A stretch of 63,456 nt of DNA, taken from assembly GCA_031290545.1 (NCBI GenBank), contig JAITNJ010000034.1:1-63456 (forward strand). Reading direction: 5' to 3'. The position numbers and the translations under genes were made by a program. Shown in pieces: positions 31,284 to 42,770 of this stretch. This DNA comes from Rhodospirillaceae bacterium. GTDB lineage: Bacteria; Pseudomonadota; Alphaproteobacteria; Rhodospirillales; Magnetospirillaceae. The stretch's first letter is position 1. Each line of letters opens with the position of its first letter. The notes beneath the pieces were generated by a model. It ran no database searches. It was not told the origin of the DNA and saw nothing but the letters and a program-made list of their open reading frames with translations.

Positions 31284-32819
31284 ATGTCTGAAAAAACTTC
31301 ATATTATATTACAACACCAATTTATTATGTAAATGATAATCCACACATTGGACATGCATACACTACATTAGCATGCGACGTATTGGCTCGCTTTAAACGT
31401 TTAGATGGTTTCGATGTAAAATTTCTAACTGGAACCGATGAGCACGGTCAAAAAATTGAAAAATCTGCAAGAGCTAAAGGTATGGCACCACAAATTTTCA
31501 CAGATATGGTTTCAAAAAATTTTCACGATCTCACTGTTTTTATGAATTACTCGAATAATGATTTTATACGAACCACAGAGCCACGACATATACATGCATG
31601 TCAAGCATTTTGGAAAAAATTGATTGATAACAATCAGGTTTATCTCGATAAATATTGTGGATGGTATTCAGTTCGTGATGAATCATTTTGGAGCGAAACC
31701 GAAATTAAATTTGGAATAAACGGTGAAAAACTAGCACCAACAGGTTCTACAGTAGAATGGATTGAAGAACCAAGCTATTTTTTTAAATTGTCATCTTGGC
31801 AAGATAGATTACTTGATTTTTATGAAGCTAATCCAAATTTTATTGCACCATCCTCACGTAAAAATGAAGTGTTAAGCTTTGTTAAAAGCGGTTTAAAGGA
31901 TTTGTCAATTTCACGAACAGGTTTAACTTGGGGCATACAAGTACCAGATAACTCAAACCATATTATATATGTATGGCTCGACGCTCTAATTAATTATATC
32001 ACAGCAGTAGGTTATCCAGAAATAACAGATGATTATAAAAAATATTGGCCGGTCGATTTAAATGTGATTGGCAAAGACATTCTTCGTTTTCATGCAGTCT
32101 ATTGGCCAGCTTTTTTGATGGCAATAGATCTGCCTCTGCCAAAACGAATATTTGCACATGGCTGGTGGACAAACGAAGGTGAGAAGATTTCTAAATCTCT
32201 TAACAATACGATCGACCCGATAGAATTAGTTCAAACATATGGCTTAGATCAAGTAAGATATTTCTTATTACGCGAAATGTCATTTGGCTCCGACGGTGAT
32301 TTTTCTCGTTACACACTAATTAAAAGAATTAATAGTGAATTAGCTAACGATCTAGGTAATTTAGCACAACGATCATTATCGATGATTAACAAAAATTGTG
32401 AAGCACATTTACCATATCCTAGAATTCTAAAAGAAGACGATCTATTTCTGTTAAATAGTGTAGATATGTCATTATCACAATTACGTAACTATTTTGACAA
32501 TCAAATGTTTTGTGAGGGAATAAAAATAATATTGCAGATAGTTTGTGATTCCAATAGATATATTGATCGTCAATCACCGTGGCTTCTAAAAAAAACGAAC
32601 CCAGAACGAATGGATACAGTTCTTTATGTTTTAGCTGAAACAATTCGAAAAATAGCTTTATTATTGCAGCCTGTAATGCCATGCTCAATGTCACGTCTAC
32701 TCGATCAATTATCAGTACCAATTGATAATAGAGACTTTGTTAATTTCTACAAATTACGTACAGCTGGAATATCATTTCCAAAACCAGAAAGTATTTTTCC
32801 TAGGATTATAGAGACATAA
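31284..32819 (+). CDS. metG: Methionyl-tRNA synthetase
   Basis: YITTPIYYVNDNPHIGHAYTTLACDVLARFKR; KISKSLNN (KMSKS-like). Confidence 0.96.
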   Translation: MSEKTSYYITTPIYYVNDNPHIGHAYTTLACDVLARFKRLDGFDVKFLTGTDEHGQKIEKSARAKGMAPQIFTDMVSKNFHDLTVFMNYSNNDFIRTTEPRHIHACQAFWKKLIDNNQVYLDKYCGWYSVRDESFWSETEIKFGINGEKLAPTGSTVEWIEEPSYFFKLSSWQDRLLDFYEANPNFIAPSSRKNEVLSFVKSGLKDLSISRTGLTWGIQVPDNSNHIIYVWLDALINYITAVGYPEITDDYKKYWPVDLNVIGKDILRFHAVYWPAFLMAIDLPLPKRIFAHGWWTNEGEKISKSLNNTIDPIELVQTYGLDQVRYFLLREMSFGSDGDFSRYTLIKRINSELANDLGNLAQRSLSMINKNCEAHLPYPRILKEDDLFLLNSVDMSLSQLRNYFDNQMFCEGIKIILQIVCDSNRYIDRQSPWLLKKTNPERMDTVLYVLAETIRKIALLLQPVMPCSMSRLLDQLSVPIDNRDFVNFYKLRTAGISFPKPESIFPRIIET

Positions 32820-32841
32820 TAAAAATAATGTATATTTCATA

Positions 32842-33618
32842 ATGTTTATAGATAGTCACTGTCATTTAGATTCTTCTGATTTTCATGGTGATCTCGACGT
32901 TTTAGTAAAGCGTGCAATCGAAATTGATGTCGGTATTATAGTTAATGTTGGAACTAAGATTTTAGAATTTAATAAAATTTTAGAGTTGGTGAATCAATAC
33001 GATAATGTTTATTGTACGGTTGGTCTTCATCCACACGAAGTTACCGATACAACTGTGGCTAATATAGCGCAATTAGTCACAATGTCTGAACATCCAAAAG
33101 TTATTGGTTTTGGAGAAACTGGTTTAGATTATTTTTACAACAAAAAATTAAGCACTCAACAGCAAATATCCTTTCGTAATCATATTAAAGCATCGCGTAT
33201 AACAGGCCTACCTATAATTATACACACTAGAGATGCCGACGAAGATACTATCTCTATTTTAATTGAAGAAGCAACGATCGGTCCATACTCTGGTTTAATT
33301 CATTGTTTTAATTCAGATCAACAATTTGCAAAAAAAGTTATCGCGCTTGGTTTATATATTTCTTTATCTGGTATAATAACTTTTAATAATGCTGAAAATC
33401 TTCGTGAAACAGTTCGTGGTTTACAATTAGATCGCTTGTTAATAGAAACTGATGCTCCATTTTTAACACCAGTTCCTAACCGTGGGTTGCGAAACGAACC
33501 AGCATTCATTGTACATACAGCAAAAAAACTCGCTGAATTAAAAAATCTTGAATTGTCTGATATAGCAACTATTACTACTGAAAATTTCTTTCGACTATTT
33601 ACTAAAATTCTACAATGA
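32842..33618 (+). CDS. tatD: TatD-family metal-dependent DNase
   Basis: MFIDSHCHLD, GLHPHEV, GETGLDYFY, LLIETDAPFLTP. Confidence 0.95.
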   Translation: MFIDSHCHLDSSDFHGDLDVLVKRAIEIDVGIIVNVGTKILEFNKILELVNQYDNVYCTVGLHPHEVTDTTVANIAQLVTMSEHPKVIGFGETGLDYFYNKKLSTQQQISFRNHIKASRITGLPIIIHTRDADEDTISILIEEATIGPYSGLIHCFNSDQQFAKKVIALGLYISLSGIITFNNAENLRETVRGLQLDRLLIETDAPFLTPVPNRGLRNEPAFIVHTAKKLAELKNLELSDIATITTENFFRLFTKILQ

Positions 33619-34382
33619 GAGTTACCATTTTAGGATCTGGTGCTGCTGGTGGTGTGCCAATGGTTAGCATTGGTTGGGGAAATTGTGATTACAATGAACC
33701 ACGAAATCGACGCCTTAGACCATCTATTTTGATTGAAGATGAAGAGCGAGTTATTTTGATTGATACTAGCCCAGATTTAAGGGCTCAATTATTGAGTGCT
33801 AATGTTTGTAGACTCGATGCTGTTCTTTACACTCATACACACGCCGATCATATGCACGGAATCGACGATCTGCGTGAAATCAATATGATAATGAAAGCTC
33901 CAATTGATGTTTATGGTACAACTGATGCACTTAATGATATTAAAACACGATTTGGATATGTATTTGATCCTTTAGATCTTACAACGATGCCAATATATAA
34001 GCCATGGCTAATACCACATCAGCTTAATGAACTGTTTCATATCGGAACTACTAACGTCATGTCATTTGATCAAATTCATGGTCACACTAAAACCGTTGGA
34101 TTCCGCTTTAATCACATTGCTTATTCAACTGATGTAGTTGAATTATCAGAAAAATCGTTAGCTTTACTTGAAAACCTTAACTTATGGATCGTAGGTTGCC
34201 CGTCTGATATACCACAACGAACACACGCTCATTTATCTAAGGTAATAACTTGGGCAGAACATTTGCGACCTAAAATAACGTTGATTTGCCATATGAGCCC
34301 TAGACTAGACTACGGTTATCTTAAAACCCATCTTCCAAACGGAATCATACCAGCATACGATGGATTGATAATAGAAGTTTAA
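33615..34382 (+). CDS. Metallo-beta-lactamase-fold hydrolase (PhnP-like)
   Basis: THTHADHMHGIDDLR; GSGAAGGVPM. Confidence 0.88.
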   Translation: MRVTILGSGAAGGVPMVSIGWGNCDYNEPRNRRLRPSILIEDEERVILIDTSPDLRAQLLSANVCRLDAVLYTHTHADHMHGIDDLREINMIMKAPIDVYGTTDALNDIKTRFGYVFDPLDLTTMPIYKPWLIPHQLNELFHIGTTNVMSFDQIHGHTKTVGFRFNHIAYSTDVVELSEKSLALLENLNLWIVGCPSDIPQRTHAHLSKVITWAEHLRPKITLICHMSPRLDYGYLKTHLPNGIIPAYDGLIIEV

Positions 34383-34679
34383 TATAACTAAATGTAACAT
34401 TTATATATATAATATAAGTAAATTACTATCTTTAAGATAGTGTAATCATTAATTATTCAAGAATCTAATAATAATGTTTCGTTACTATTTTCTAGTTAAC
34501 ACACTTAATCAAAATTACAAAATAATAAACAAATAAAATTATATTGTAATTAAATTGAATTATTTCAATAAACAGAATTATAATTAACATGATAGACAAG
34601 TTAATTATTAATATTAATTAAATTTAATCAAAGATAAATATTGCTTACTAAAATTGTTGATATTTTTAAAATTTTAAAT

Positions 34680-37600
34680 ATGTCCACATCTCGCATAACA
34701 GTTTCCGGTGTGCCTGAAAGTTTTGATGCTATAGTGCTTGCTAGCATCGTTGAACAATCTGGTGAATTGTTACACGTTACTCGAGATGATCTAAGATCAA
34801 CACGTTTAGCAGAAGCTTTAATGTTCTTTGCTCCAGATATCGAAGTTATTAATTTTCCTGCTTGGAATTGCTTACCTTACGATCGTATTTCTCCAAGCGT
34901 TAATATAATGACTAAACGTATCAAAGCACTATCTTGCTTATCATCAATACATCAAAAAATTAAACCAAGAATCGTGCTTGCTAGTGCTTCGGCAATATTG
35001 CAACGAGTTCCATGTGCCGATACTTTCATTTCTAATTATTTTTCATGTAAAATTGGCGAACAACTTGATAGTCAAAGATTATTTACTTTTCTTTCTCGCA
35101 ATGGATATGTTCAATCAAATAATGTTACAGAGTCAGGAGAATTTGCGCTACGTGGAAATATTATTGATATCTTTCCTCCATGCAATGAATATCCAATACG
35201 AATCGATTTATTTGGAGACAATATAGACCAAATTAGGATATTTGATTTACACAGTCAATGTTCAATTAGCAAGATCGAATATTTTGATTTGTATCCTGTA
35301 AATGAAATAACATTAAATAAACAATCAATTAATCTTTTTCGATCCGGTTATTGCAAATTATTTGGCACTATTACTGTTAATACAGATCCGCTTTATGATG
35401 CTATTTCTAATGGTATTAAATTCGTCGGTATGGAACATTGGTTACCATTATTTTATAATAAGCTTACTACACTATTTACATATCTACCTAATACAATTGT
35501 GACGCTTGACTATCAAACAGAAATAGCAATTCAAAATAAAATTGATATGATAACGAGATGTTATAATGCTCGTGCTATTGAAGAATCAGCTCAACATTTC
35601 ATTAACAGTAACACTACTACGATACCATATCACCCATTATCGTCAATTTACTTGTATCTAGATCAAAAAGAATGGTCTCATGAATTATTATCGCGTAAAG
35701 GTTGTACTTTCACACCATTTGCTATCACAGATGGCATTGATGCTGGAGGGCGTATAGGATATAATTTTTCAGAATCACGCTCTTTCGCCACAACAACTTC
35801 TAGTGTAAGTGTCTACGATTCGGTAATCGATTATTTTAATAGTAAAATAGCAATTGGACAAAGAATTATTATTGCAACTTTTAGTAGTGGTTCAGCTGAA
35901 AGATTAAAATCATTACTAATAAAATATGGATTTTCTAATCAATTAACAACGATCACAAACTGGAAAGAATCAAAAACATTACCAATTGATAATATTGCTT
36001 TTATGGTTCATAATATAGAACATGGGTTTTCTTCACCAGAATTATCATTATTTTCCGAACAAGATATTTTAGGATATCACCAGAGTCATTTGTTAAAAAT
36101 AAATAAAGATAGAAGTAATAGTATTAGTAAAAAATTTCTAGCTGAAACAACAAATCTCTCAGAGAACGATTTGGTAGTTCATATTGATCACGGCATTGGT
36201 CGATATAGTGGGTTAATTACTATTGATGTTTCTGGGATACTACATGATTGTTTGTGTATACTGTATGATGGTGATGATAAATTATTTGTTCCTGTAGAAA
36301 ATATTAATGTATTAAGTCGCTATGGTGTAGAACATACTGGTATACATTTAGACAAATTAGGTAGTGTATCTTGGCAAAATCGTAAGGCAAAAATAAAAAA
36401 ACGCATTTGTGATATGACAGAGAAACTTATTGCAGTATCAGCTGAGCGACGATTAAGAACTGCAGAAATTTTAGTTTCCGATAAAAATCTTTACAATGAG
36501 TTTTGCATTCGCTTTCCATATGTTGAAACCGAAGATCAATTGAATGTAATAAACAACTGTATTGAAGATCTAAAATCTGGCAATCCAATGGATCAATTAG
36601 TATGTGGTGATGTTGGCTTTGGTAAAACAGAAGTTGCATTACGAATTGCTTTCATTGTAGCTATTAATGGTTATCAGGTAGCAATATTAGCACCAACGAC
36701 ACTTTTAGCTCGTCAGCATTATCAAACTTTCTCTGAAAGATTTAAAGATTTTCCGATCAAAATAGCGCACCTATCACGATTAATTAATTCTTCTATATCC
36801 AATCAAATTCGAAATGATATAACAAAAGGTGTAGTAGATATTATTATTGGCACTCATGCACTTTTATCAAAAAATGTAACTTTTAAGAATTTAGCGCTTC
36901 TTATTGTTGACGAAGAACAACACTTCGGTGTCATTCATAAGGAGCTTTTAAAACAACTCAAATCCAATATTCATGTTTTAACATTAACAGCAACTCCTAT
37001 TCCTAGAACTCTACAGATGGCGCTTGCTGGTGTACGTAAACTTTCTGTTATTGCAACTCCGCCTATTGATCGTTTAGCAGTTAATACATTTGTTTTGCCG
37101 TTCGATATAGTCGTTATTCGTGAAGCAATCCAAAGAGAGCGGCTTCGTGGTGGACAGATTTTTTATGTTTGTCCACATTTAAGCGATATTAACGACATAG
37201 CTAAATGTCTTGATAATTTAATACCTGAAATAAGTTTTAATATCGCACATGGGCAAATGAAATCAAATCAATTAGAAAAAGTTATTATTGATTTTACTAA
37301 TGGTAATTTCGATGTTTTGATATCTACTAACATAATAGAATCTGGTCTAGATATGCCACGCGTCAATACACTTATAGTTCACCGTTCTGATATGTTCGGA
37401 CTTTCTCAGCTTTATCAACTAAGAGGTCGGGTTGGGCGTAGTAAACTCAGTAGTTATGCTTATTTTACGATTCAGTCAAATAAAATTTTGTCAAAGACTG
37501 CGGAAAAACGCTTGTCTTTAATACAAACTTTGAATGATCTAGGAAATAATTTTATGTTAGCTAGCTACGATCTTGATCTTAGAGGGGCTGGAAATCTTTT

Positions 37601-38174
37601 AGGTGACGAACAGTCAGGTAATATTCGAGAAGTTGGTATTGAACTTTATCAAAAACTAACTGAGGAAGCAGTAATTGCTATTAAGAAAAACAATTACGAC
37701 AGCCATATGATGCTTGATAACGATTGGTATCCAAATATTTCGTTAGGTATCCCGATATTGATTCCAGCCAATTATATAGCTGATTTATCAATACGCTTGT
37801 CATTTTATCGACGTATTGGAGCTATCATTGACGATAATAATTTAAATGAACTAATTGATGAAATGATTGATCGTTTCGGCAAGTTACCAAGTGAAGTTAA
37901 TAATTTACTTGAAGTTGTTGCTATTAAGATCGCTTGTAAACAAGCCGGAATAGAGAAAATTGAAGCTGGGCCTAAAGGTACAACCATAACACTCAGAAAT
38001 AATAATTTTACCAATACGACTGGGTTAATAAACTTTGTCAGTCAACATTTAAATACTGTCAAATTACTCCCAAATAATAAAATGATTTTCTATAACAATT
38101 TGGATAAATTTCCAAATAGAATCAGTGGAGTCAAAGAAATAATTAAAACTATAATAAAAATTAATAATGAATAG
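34680..38174 (+). CDS. mfd: Transcription-repair coupling factor
   Basis: Full-length Mfd architecture: LVVHIDHGIGRYSGL, CGDVGFGKTEVALRIAF, APTTLLARQHYQTF, TLTATPIPRTLQMAL. Track start 34641; ATG at 34680 preferred. Confidence 0.96.
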   Translation: MSTSRITVSGVPESFDAIVLASIVEQSGELLHVTRDDLRSTRLAEALMFFAPDIEVINFPAWNCLPYDRISPSVNIMTKRIKALSCLSSIHQKIKPRIVLASASAILQRVPCADTFISNYFSCKIGEQLDSQRLFTFLSRNGYVQSNNVTESGEFALRGNIIDIFPPCNEYPIRIDLFGDNIDQIRIFDLHSQCSISKIEYFDLYPVNEITLNKQSINLFRSGYCKLFGTITVNTDPLYDAISNGIKFVGMEHWLPLFYNKLTTLFTYLPNTIVTLDYQTEIAIQNKIDMITRCYNARAIEESAQHFINSNTTTIPYHPLSSIYLYLDQKEWSHELLSRKGCTFTPFAITDGIDAGGRIGYNFSESRSFATTTSSVSVYDSVIDYFNSKIAIGQRIIIATFSSGSAERLKSLLIKYGFSNQLTTITNWKESKTLPIDNIAFMVHNIEHGFSSPELSLFSEQDILGYHQSHLLKINKDRSNSISKKFLAETTNLSENDLVVHIDHGIGRYSGLITIDVSGILHDCLCILYDGDDKLFVPVENINVLSRYGVEHTGIHLDKLGSVSWQNRKAKIKKRICDMTEKLIAVSAERRLRTAEILVSDKNLYNEFCIRFPYVETEDQLNVINNCIEDLKSGNPMDQLVCGDVGFGKTEVALRIAFIVAINGYQVAILAPTTLLARQHYQTFSERFKDFPIKIAHLSRLINSSISNQIRNDITKGVVDIIIGTHALLSKNVTFKNLALLIVDEEQHFGVIHKELLKQLKSNIHVLTLTATPIPRTLQMALAGVRKLSVIATPPIDRLAVNTFVLPFDIVVIREAIQRERLRGGQIFYVCPHLSDINDIAKCLDNLIPEISFNIAHGQMKSNQLEKVIIDFTNGNFDVLISTNIIESGLDMPRVNTLIVHRSDMFGLSQLYQLRGRVGRSKLSSYAYFTIQSNKILSKTAEKRLSLIQTLNDLGNNFMLASYDLDLRGAGNLLGDEQSGNIREVGIELYQKLTEEAVIAIKKNNYDSHMMLDNDWYPNISLGIPILIPANYIADLSIRLSFYRRIGAIIDDNNLNELIDEMIDRFGKLPSEVNNLLEVVAIKIACKQAGIEKIEAGPKGTTITLRNNNFTNTTGLINFVSQHLNTVKLLPNNKMIFYNNLDKFPNRISGVKEIIKTIIKINNE

Positions 38175-38498
38175 ATAATATTTTATTCATAATATCATTG
38201 TAATAACGACAGCGCATTGTACATTTTCAATAATTACAATAACATTTGATTGAATTAGAAATTAATGAACATTATTTTAGTGTAAATTCAGAAAATTTCG
38301 TCATAATATATATTATGCGACAAACTAAAGCTAACATAAAAATACCATTACTAACAATTTGATCTTATTATAAGTTTATCATTTATGTACTTATTATTAT
38401 ACTAAGTTATTATTAGATATATTCAGTATAAGTTGAACATATCATCAGTTATGGTATGGTTATTATAACATCATATAAAACAAAAAGGAGAGATCAGT

Positions 38499-39938
38499 GT
38501 GTCATTTGCTGATTTAGGACTAAGTTCAAGAATTTTAGAGGCAGTAAAAGAAGCTGACTATTCAACACCAACACAAATCCAGAAACAAGCTATTCCAATG
38601 ATTTTAATGGGACGCGATGTTTTAGGTATATCACAGACAGGAACTGGGAAAACTGCTAGTTTCACATTACCAATGATTGAAATTTTGTCTGGAAGTCAAA
38701 CTAGAGCAAGAATGTCACGTTCATTGATTTTAGAGCCTACTCGTGAATTAGCATTACAGGTTGCTGATAGCTTTGAAAGCTATAGCAAATATCATCGTTT
38801 AACTACAGCTAAATTAATCGGAGGTGAAAGTCTTGTAGATCAGAGAATATTATTAGCACGTGGTGTCGATGTATTAATAGCTACACCAGGTAGATTAATA
38901 GATCTTCTCGATCGAGGATATATTTTATTAAATAATATTAAGATTCTTGTAATCGATGAAGCAGATCGTATGCTTGACGCAGGATTTATCCCAGACATTG
39001 AACGCATAGTTTTAATGTTACCAAAAATTCGGCAAACATTATTTTTTTCGGCAACAATGGCTATAGAAATACGACGTTTAGCTGATGCATTTTTAATAAA
39101 TCCAAAGGAAATTTTGATAGAAATACAATCTTCTACAGCAACTACGATCGAACAATTTCTAGTGATTTGTAAAAAACAAGATAAACATAAAATATTAAGT
39201 AAGCTCATTTGCATCGAAAACGTTAAAACCGCACTAATTTTCTGCAATTGTAAATGCGATATAGATATTCTTTATAGTTCTTTAATCAAGAGAGGATTTA
39301 ATGCTATAAAATTACACGGGGACATGTCTCAGGATATTCGTGTAAGAACACTAGAGCTATTTAAAACAGGTACTATTCAATTAATGATTTGTTCAAATAT
39401 TGCAGCGCGAGGTCTTGATATTTCTAATTTATCACATGTATTTAATTTTGATGTACCGAATCACGCAGAAGATTATGTTCATCGTATTGGTCGCACAGGA
39501 CGTGCCGGAAAATCAGGGCGATCTTTTACTATTGCAACGAAAGAAGATGAAAAATCTCTTAGCGCTATTATTAATCTTATAGGTAAAGAGATCCCACTTA
39601 TTACTATCGATAATTTACAAGAATTGGCTATCTCTATAAAAAATGACAAACACAATCATAGCAATAATATCAATGTTAGTAAAAAAAGTTATTTGGGTAA
39701 TGATAATACGTATAAAAATGAGTACACTAGAACTCAAGAGAATAAATCGAATAATAAGCATCAGGAAAATAGTTACGATCATGATAGTCAATCAATTGAT
39801 GAAATTACAAATCATCAACAAAATGATGTAATCGGATTTGGTAATATGCTTCCAAACTTTTTAACACATTCTGTTCCTTTAGAAAAAAATGTAAAAAAAT
39901 TCTATTTTCGTAAAAAACAAAACAAATCTCTTAATTAA
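38499..39938 (+). CDS. DEAD-box RNA helicase (RhlE-like)
   Basis: SQTGTGKTASF, EPTRELALQV, DEADRMLDAGF, SATM, HRIGRTGRAG; Asn/His-rich C-terminal tail. Confidence 0.94.
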   Translation: MSFADLGLSSRILEAVKEADYSTPTQIQKQAIPMILMGRDVLGISQTGTGKTASFTLPMIEILSGSQTRARMSRSLILEPTRELALQVADSFESYSKYHRLTTAKLIGGESLVDQRILLARGVDVLIATPGRLIDLLDRGYILLNNIKILVIDEADRMLDAGFIPDIERIVLMLPKIRQTLFFSATMAIEIRRLADAFLINPKEILIEIQSSTATTIEQFLVICKKQDKHKILSKLICIENVKTALIFCNCKCDIDILYSSLIKRGFNAIKLHGDMSQDIRVRTLELFKTGTIQLMICSNIAARGLDISNLSHVFNFDVPNHAEDYVHRIGRTGRAGKSGRSFTIATKEDEKSLSAIINLIGKEIPLITIDNLQELAISIKNDKHNHSNNINVSKKSYLGNDNTYKNEYTRTQENKSNNKHQENSYDHDSQSIDEITNHQQNDVIGFGNMLPNFLTHSVPLEKNVKKFYFRKKQNKSLN

Positions 39939-40002
39939 TTAACTAACTAATTAATTATTTTATAGTCTTTCATACACACCAAATCTAAGAGGAGGATTTA
40001 CT

Positions 40003-40242
40003 ATAAAGACAGTATTTGTGTTAGTCAAAACAGAATTGGGACAAACTTACGAGGTAGCTAACAGTTTACTAGAAACTGAGCGTATTTCTGAGGTTTATTC
40101 AATATCTGGCCAATATGATATTCTTTTAAAGTGTTACATTGATGATAAAACAGATATCGGTCGTTTTGTAACTGAGTCAATTCAAACAATTTCTGGTATT
40201 AAAGATACTTTTACTCTTATCGCTTTTAAAGCATTTTCTTAA
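40003..40242 (+). CDS. Stand-alone Lrp/AsnC ligand-binding (RAM) domain protein, apparent ATA start
   Basis: IKTVFVLVKTELGQTYEVANSLLETERISEVYSISGQYDILLKCYID...IKDTFTLIAFKAF. AGGAGG at 39990-39995 sits 7 nt before ATA (40003); the track uses GTG at 40018. Confidence 0.82.
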   Translation: MKTVFVLVKTELGQTYEVANSLLETERISEVYSISGQYDILLKCYIDDKTDIGRFVTESIQTISGIKDTFTLIAFKAFS

Positions 40243-40318
40243 TGTTTTTTACAAAATTTTGAAAAAATAAAAATATTAATAAAAGCAGTTAATAATAAAA
40301 TTTATTATTGGAGATAAT

Positions 40319-41740
40319 ATGAAAAAAATTCGTAATACCAAAATTATTGCTACTATTGGCCCTACAAGTTCTACATTTGAAATGATTGAAGCTTTATTCA
40401 ATGCAGGAGCCGATGCGTTTCGTTTAAACTTTAGTCATGGAACACATGTTGAACAACAACATAGTTATAATAACATTAGACAAGTTGAAAAAATTTCAGG
40501 ACATCCTATCTGCGTAATTGCAGATCTACAAGGACCTAAACTACGAATTGGTAAATTTAATACTGATAAAATACATTTGTCAAAAGGACAACATTTTCGT
40601 CTTGATCTTGATGCTACTCTTGGTAATGAACATCGTGTCAACCTCCCTCACCCTGAAATCTTTGTTGCCTTACAATTAGAAACAGAATTATTACTTGACG
40701 ATGGTCGAGTGCATTTGCGTGTAGAACAGCATGGTGTTGATTTTGCTGATACAGTAGTGTTAACTGAATGCGAACTCAGCAATCGCAAGGGGGTAAACGT
40801 TCCAAATGTAATATTACCCTTATCTTCTTTAACCGGGAAAGACAAGATTGATCTTGATTATGCACTCAAAATGGGGGTTGATTGGATAGCTTTGTCTTTT
40901 GTGCAACGACCAGAAGATATAATAGAGATCAAACGATTAGTTGGCAATAATGTACATGTTATGAGTAAACTAGAAAAACCTACAGCAATTGATCATCTCG
41001 CAGAAATCATTGAAATTTCTGACGGAATCATGGTAGCACGTGGTGATTTAGGCGTTGAATGTCCACCAGAAAATGTTCCAATTTTACAAAAACGCATAAT
41101 TCGTCTTGCTAATGAAGCTGGAAAGCCTGTAGTAGTTGCAACTCAAATGTTAGAATCAATGATTCATGCCTCTTCACCGACACGTGCTGAAGCTTCAGAT
41201 GTAGCAACTGCAGTTTATGAGGGTGCAGATGCAGTTATGTTGTCTGCTGAAACAGCTAATGGTAAATACCCAATAGATGCAGTAACCATAATGAATCGCA
41301 TCATTGGTCGCGTAGAGTGTGATGAACAATATAAAATAATCAGGAATGCTTCACGTCCAGTGCCAAATGATACCACAGATGCTATTAGCGCCGCTGCTCG
41401 TCAAGTAGCTAATACCCTAGCAGTAGGAGCCATAATAACTTATACCTCATCAGGATCAACAACACTTCGTGCTGCAAGAGAGCGACCAGATGTTCCTATT
41501 TTATGCTTAACAACCAATGTAATTGTAGCTCGTCAAATGGCCATTGTATGGGGTAGTTATGCTGTTGTTACTTCAGATGATATTCACAGTTTTAGCGAAA
41601 TGGTAACTGTTGCCATTCATGTCGCTAAGGATCAAGGGTTTGCCAATTGGAAAGAACAGATAGTTATCATCGCTGGAGTTCCGTTCGGAAAACAAGGAAC
41701 AACCAATATTCTTAGAATAGCTGTGATCGAAGAGCCTTAA
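40319..41740 (+). CDS. pyk: Pyruvate kinase
   Basis: TKIIATIGPTSS, RLNFSHG, MVARGDLGVE, ATQMLESMI. Confidence 0.97.
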   Translation: MKKIRNTKIIATIGPTSSTFEMIEALFNAGADAFRLNFSHGTHVEQQHSYNNIRQVEKISGHPICVIADLQGPKLRIGKFNTDKIHLSKGQHFRLDLDATLGNEHRVNLPHPEIFVALQLETELLLDDGRVHLRVEQHGVDFADTVVLTECELSNRKGVNVPNVILPLSSLTGKDKIDLDYALKMGVDWIALSFVQRPEDIIEIKRLVGNNVHVMSKLEKPTAIDHLAEIIEISDGIMVARGDLGVECPPENVPILQKRIIRLANEAGKPVVVATQMLESMIHASSPTRAEASDVATAVYEGADAVMLSAETANGKYPIDAVTIMNRIIGRVECDEQYKIIRNASRPVPNDTTDAISAAARQVANTLAVGAIITYTSSGSTTLRAARERPDVPILCLTTNVIVARQMAIVWGSYAVVTSDDIHSFSEMVTVAIHVAKDQGFANWKEQIVIIAGVPFGKQGTTNILRIAVIEEP

Positions 41741-41802
41741 TAAGATTAATAAGGTGTATATTATAAATCATTTTCTATAATTTACATCTGCGTGTCTTCT
41801 TC

Positions 41803-41928
41803 TTAGCCCTGACGAGCTTTGAACCGTGGATTTATCTTATTGATCACATAAACACGATTTTTACGACGAACAACACGGCAATTTTTATCACGTAATTTTG
41901 CCGATTTCAATGAGTTTCGAACTTTCAT
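41803..41928 (-). CDS. rpmJ: 50S ribosomal protein L36 (Cys-poor, zinc-independent type)
   Basis: Manual translation [41 protein letters not shown]; 41 aa, below the ORF-track cutoff. Confidence 0.95.
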   Translation of the reverse strand: MKVRNSLKSAKLRDKNCRVVRRKNRVYVINKINPRFKARQG

Positions 41929-42770
41929 TTTAAATATATAATCCTTATTATCAAATACTATAATGAAGTTACAGTCATTATATTTTACTAAAAAATTTAA
42001 AAATCAACAATAAATAATTCTACTGGTATTTTATATCACTAAGTCCAAGTCAATATCATAAATAATTTTATACATACAATAATAAAATTTTATTTGATAT
42101 ATTCTCCATTCTTCTTTTAAATCTACCTTAAGTTAAACGTATAACACTCCTGTATTTAAGTGATATCTTAGATTATTAACAAGTACATTGATAATAGATA
42201 TTAACTTCTTAAAAAAAAGAAAATACAGCAAATTATATTGTATCATTATATCAACTATAAAATTAGCAAATAGTGCTTATAATTATTCTTTTTATTTACA
42301 TAATATTTCTATCTCAAATTTTTTTGATTTATATTCACAGATTAACTATTTAATTTATTTTATATTTCACTTTACTTTAATTTTGTGAACTGAAAATAAC
42401 AATCGAGTGTGATTAGTATTAAACAACCAACAACTCAATGAAAAAAGTTTTTTGAAAAATTACCAGCAGTAATTAACTATTTTAGTTTCTTTTTTTTAAA
42501 AAAGCTTCTTAGGAAGATCTGACTTATTTTATATAAAAAGAACTCTACTCATGAAATATGAATAAATTGTTAGATTTTATTTAGTTAATAAATATTAGTC
42601 TTATAATTCATTCACAAATTTAATTACTATTGATATAATAACATCAATTATAACACACTTACATCTTTACATTAGAATGTTTAACTTAGAACATATAAAA
42701 TATAATTTGTATGTTGTTTAGATCAGTAATTAATAGATCTAACATAATTATTTTGAGAAACAAATAAAAA

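Noticed and set aside
39605-39930. Asn/His/Lys-rich tail of the DEAD-box helicase as a novel domain
   Set aside because: Low-complexity C-terminal tails are common in these helicases and are exaggerated by AT bias.
39936-39962. AATTAATTA inverted repeat after the DEAD helicase
   Set aside because: Short, simple AT repeat expected by chance in this base composition.
41803-41928. Loss of zinc-binding cysteines in L36 as unusual
   Set aside because: The Cys-poor L36 paralog type is common in alphaproteobacteria.
42188-42388. 66-aa ORF in the rpmJ-purE gap
   Set aside because: AT-rich low-complexity translation without motif or ribosome-binding site; likely chance.
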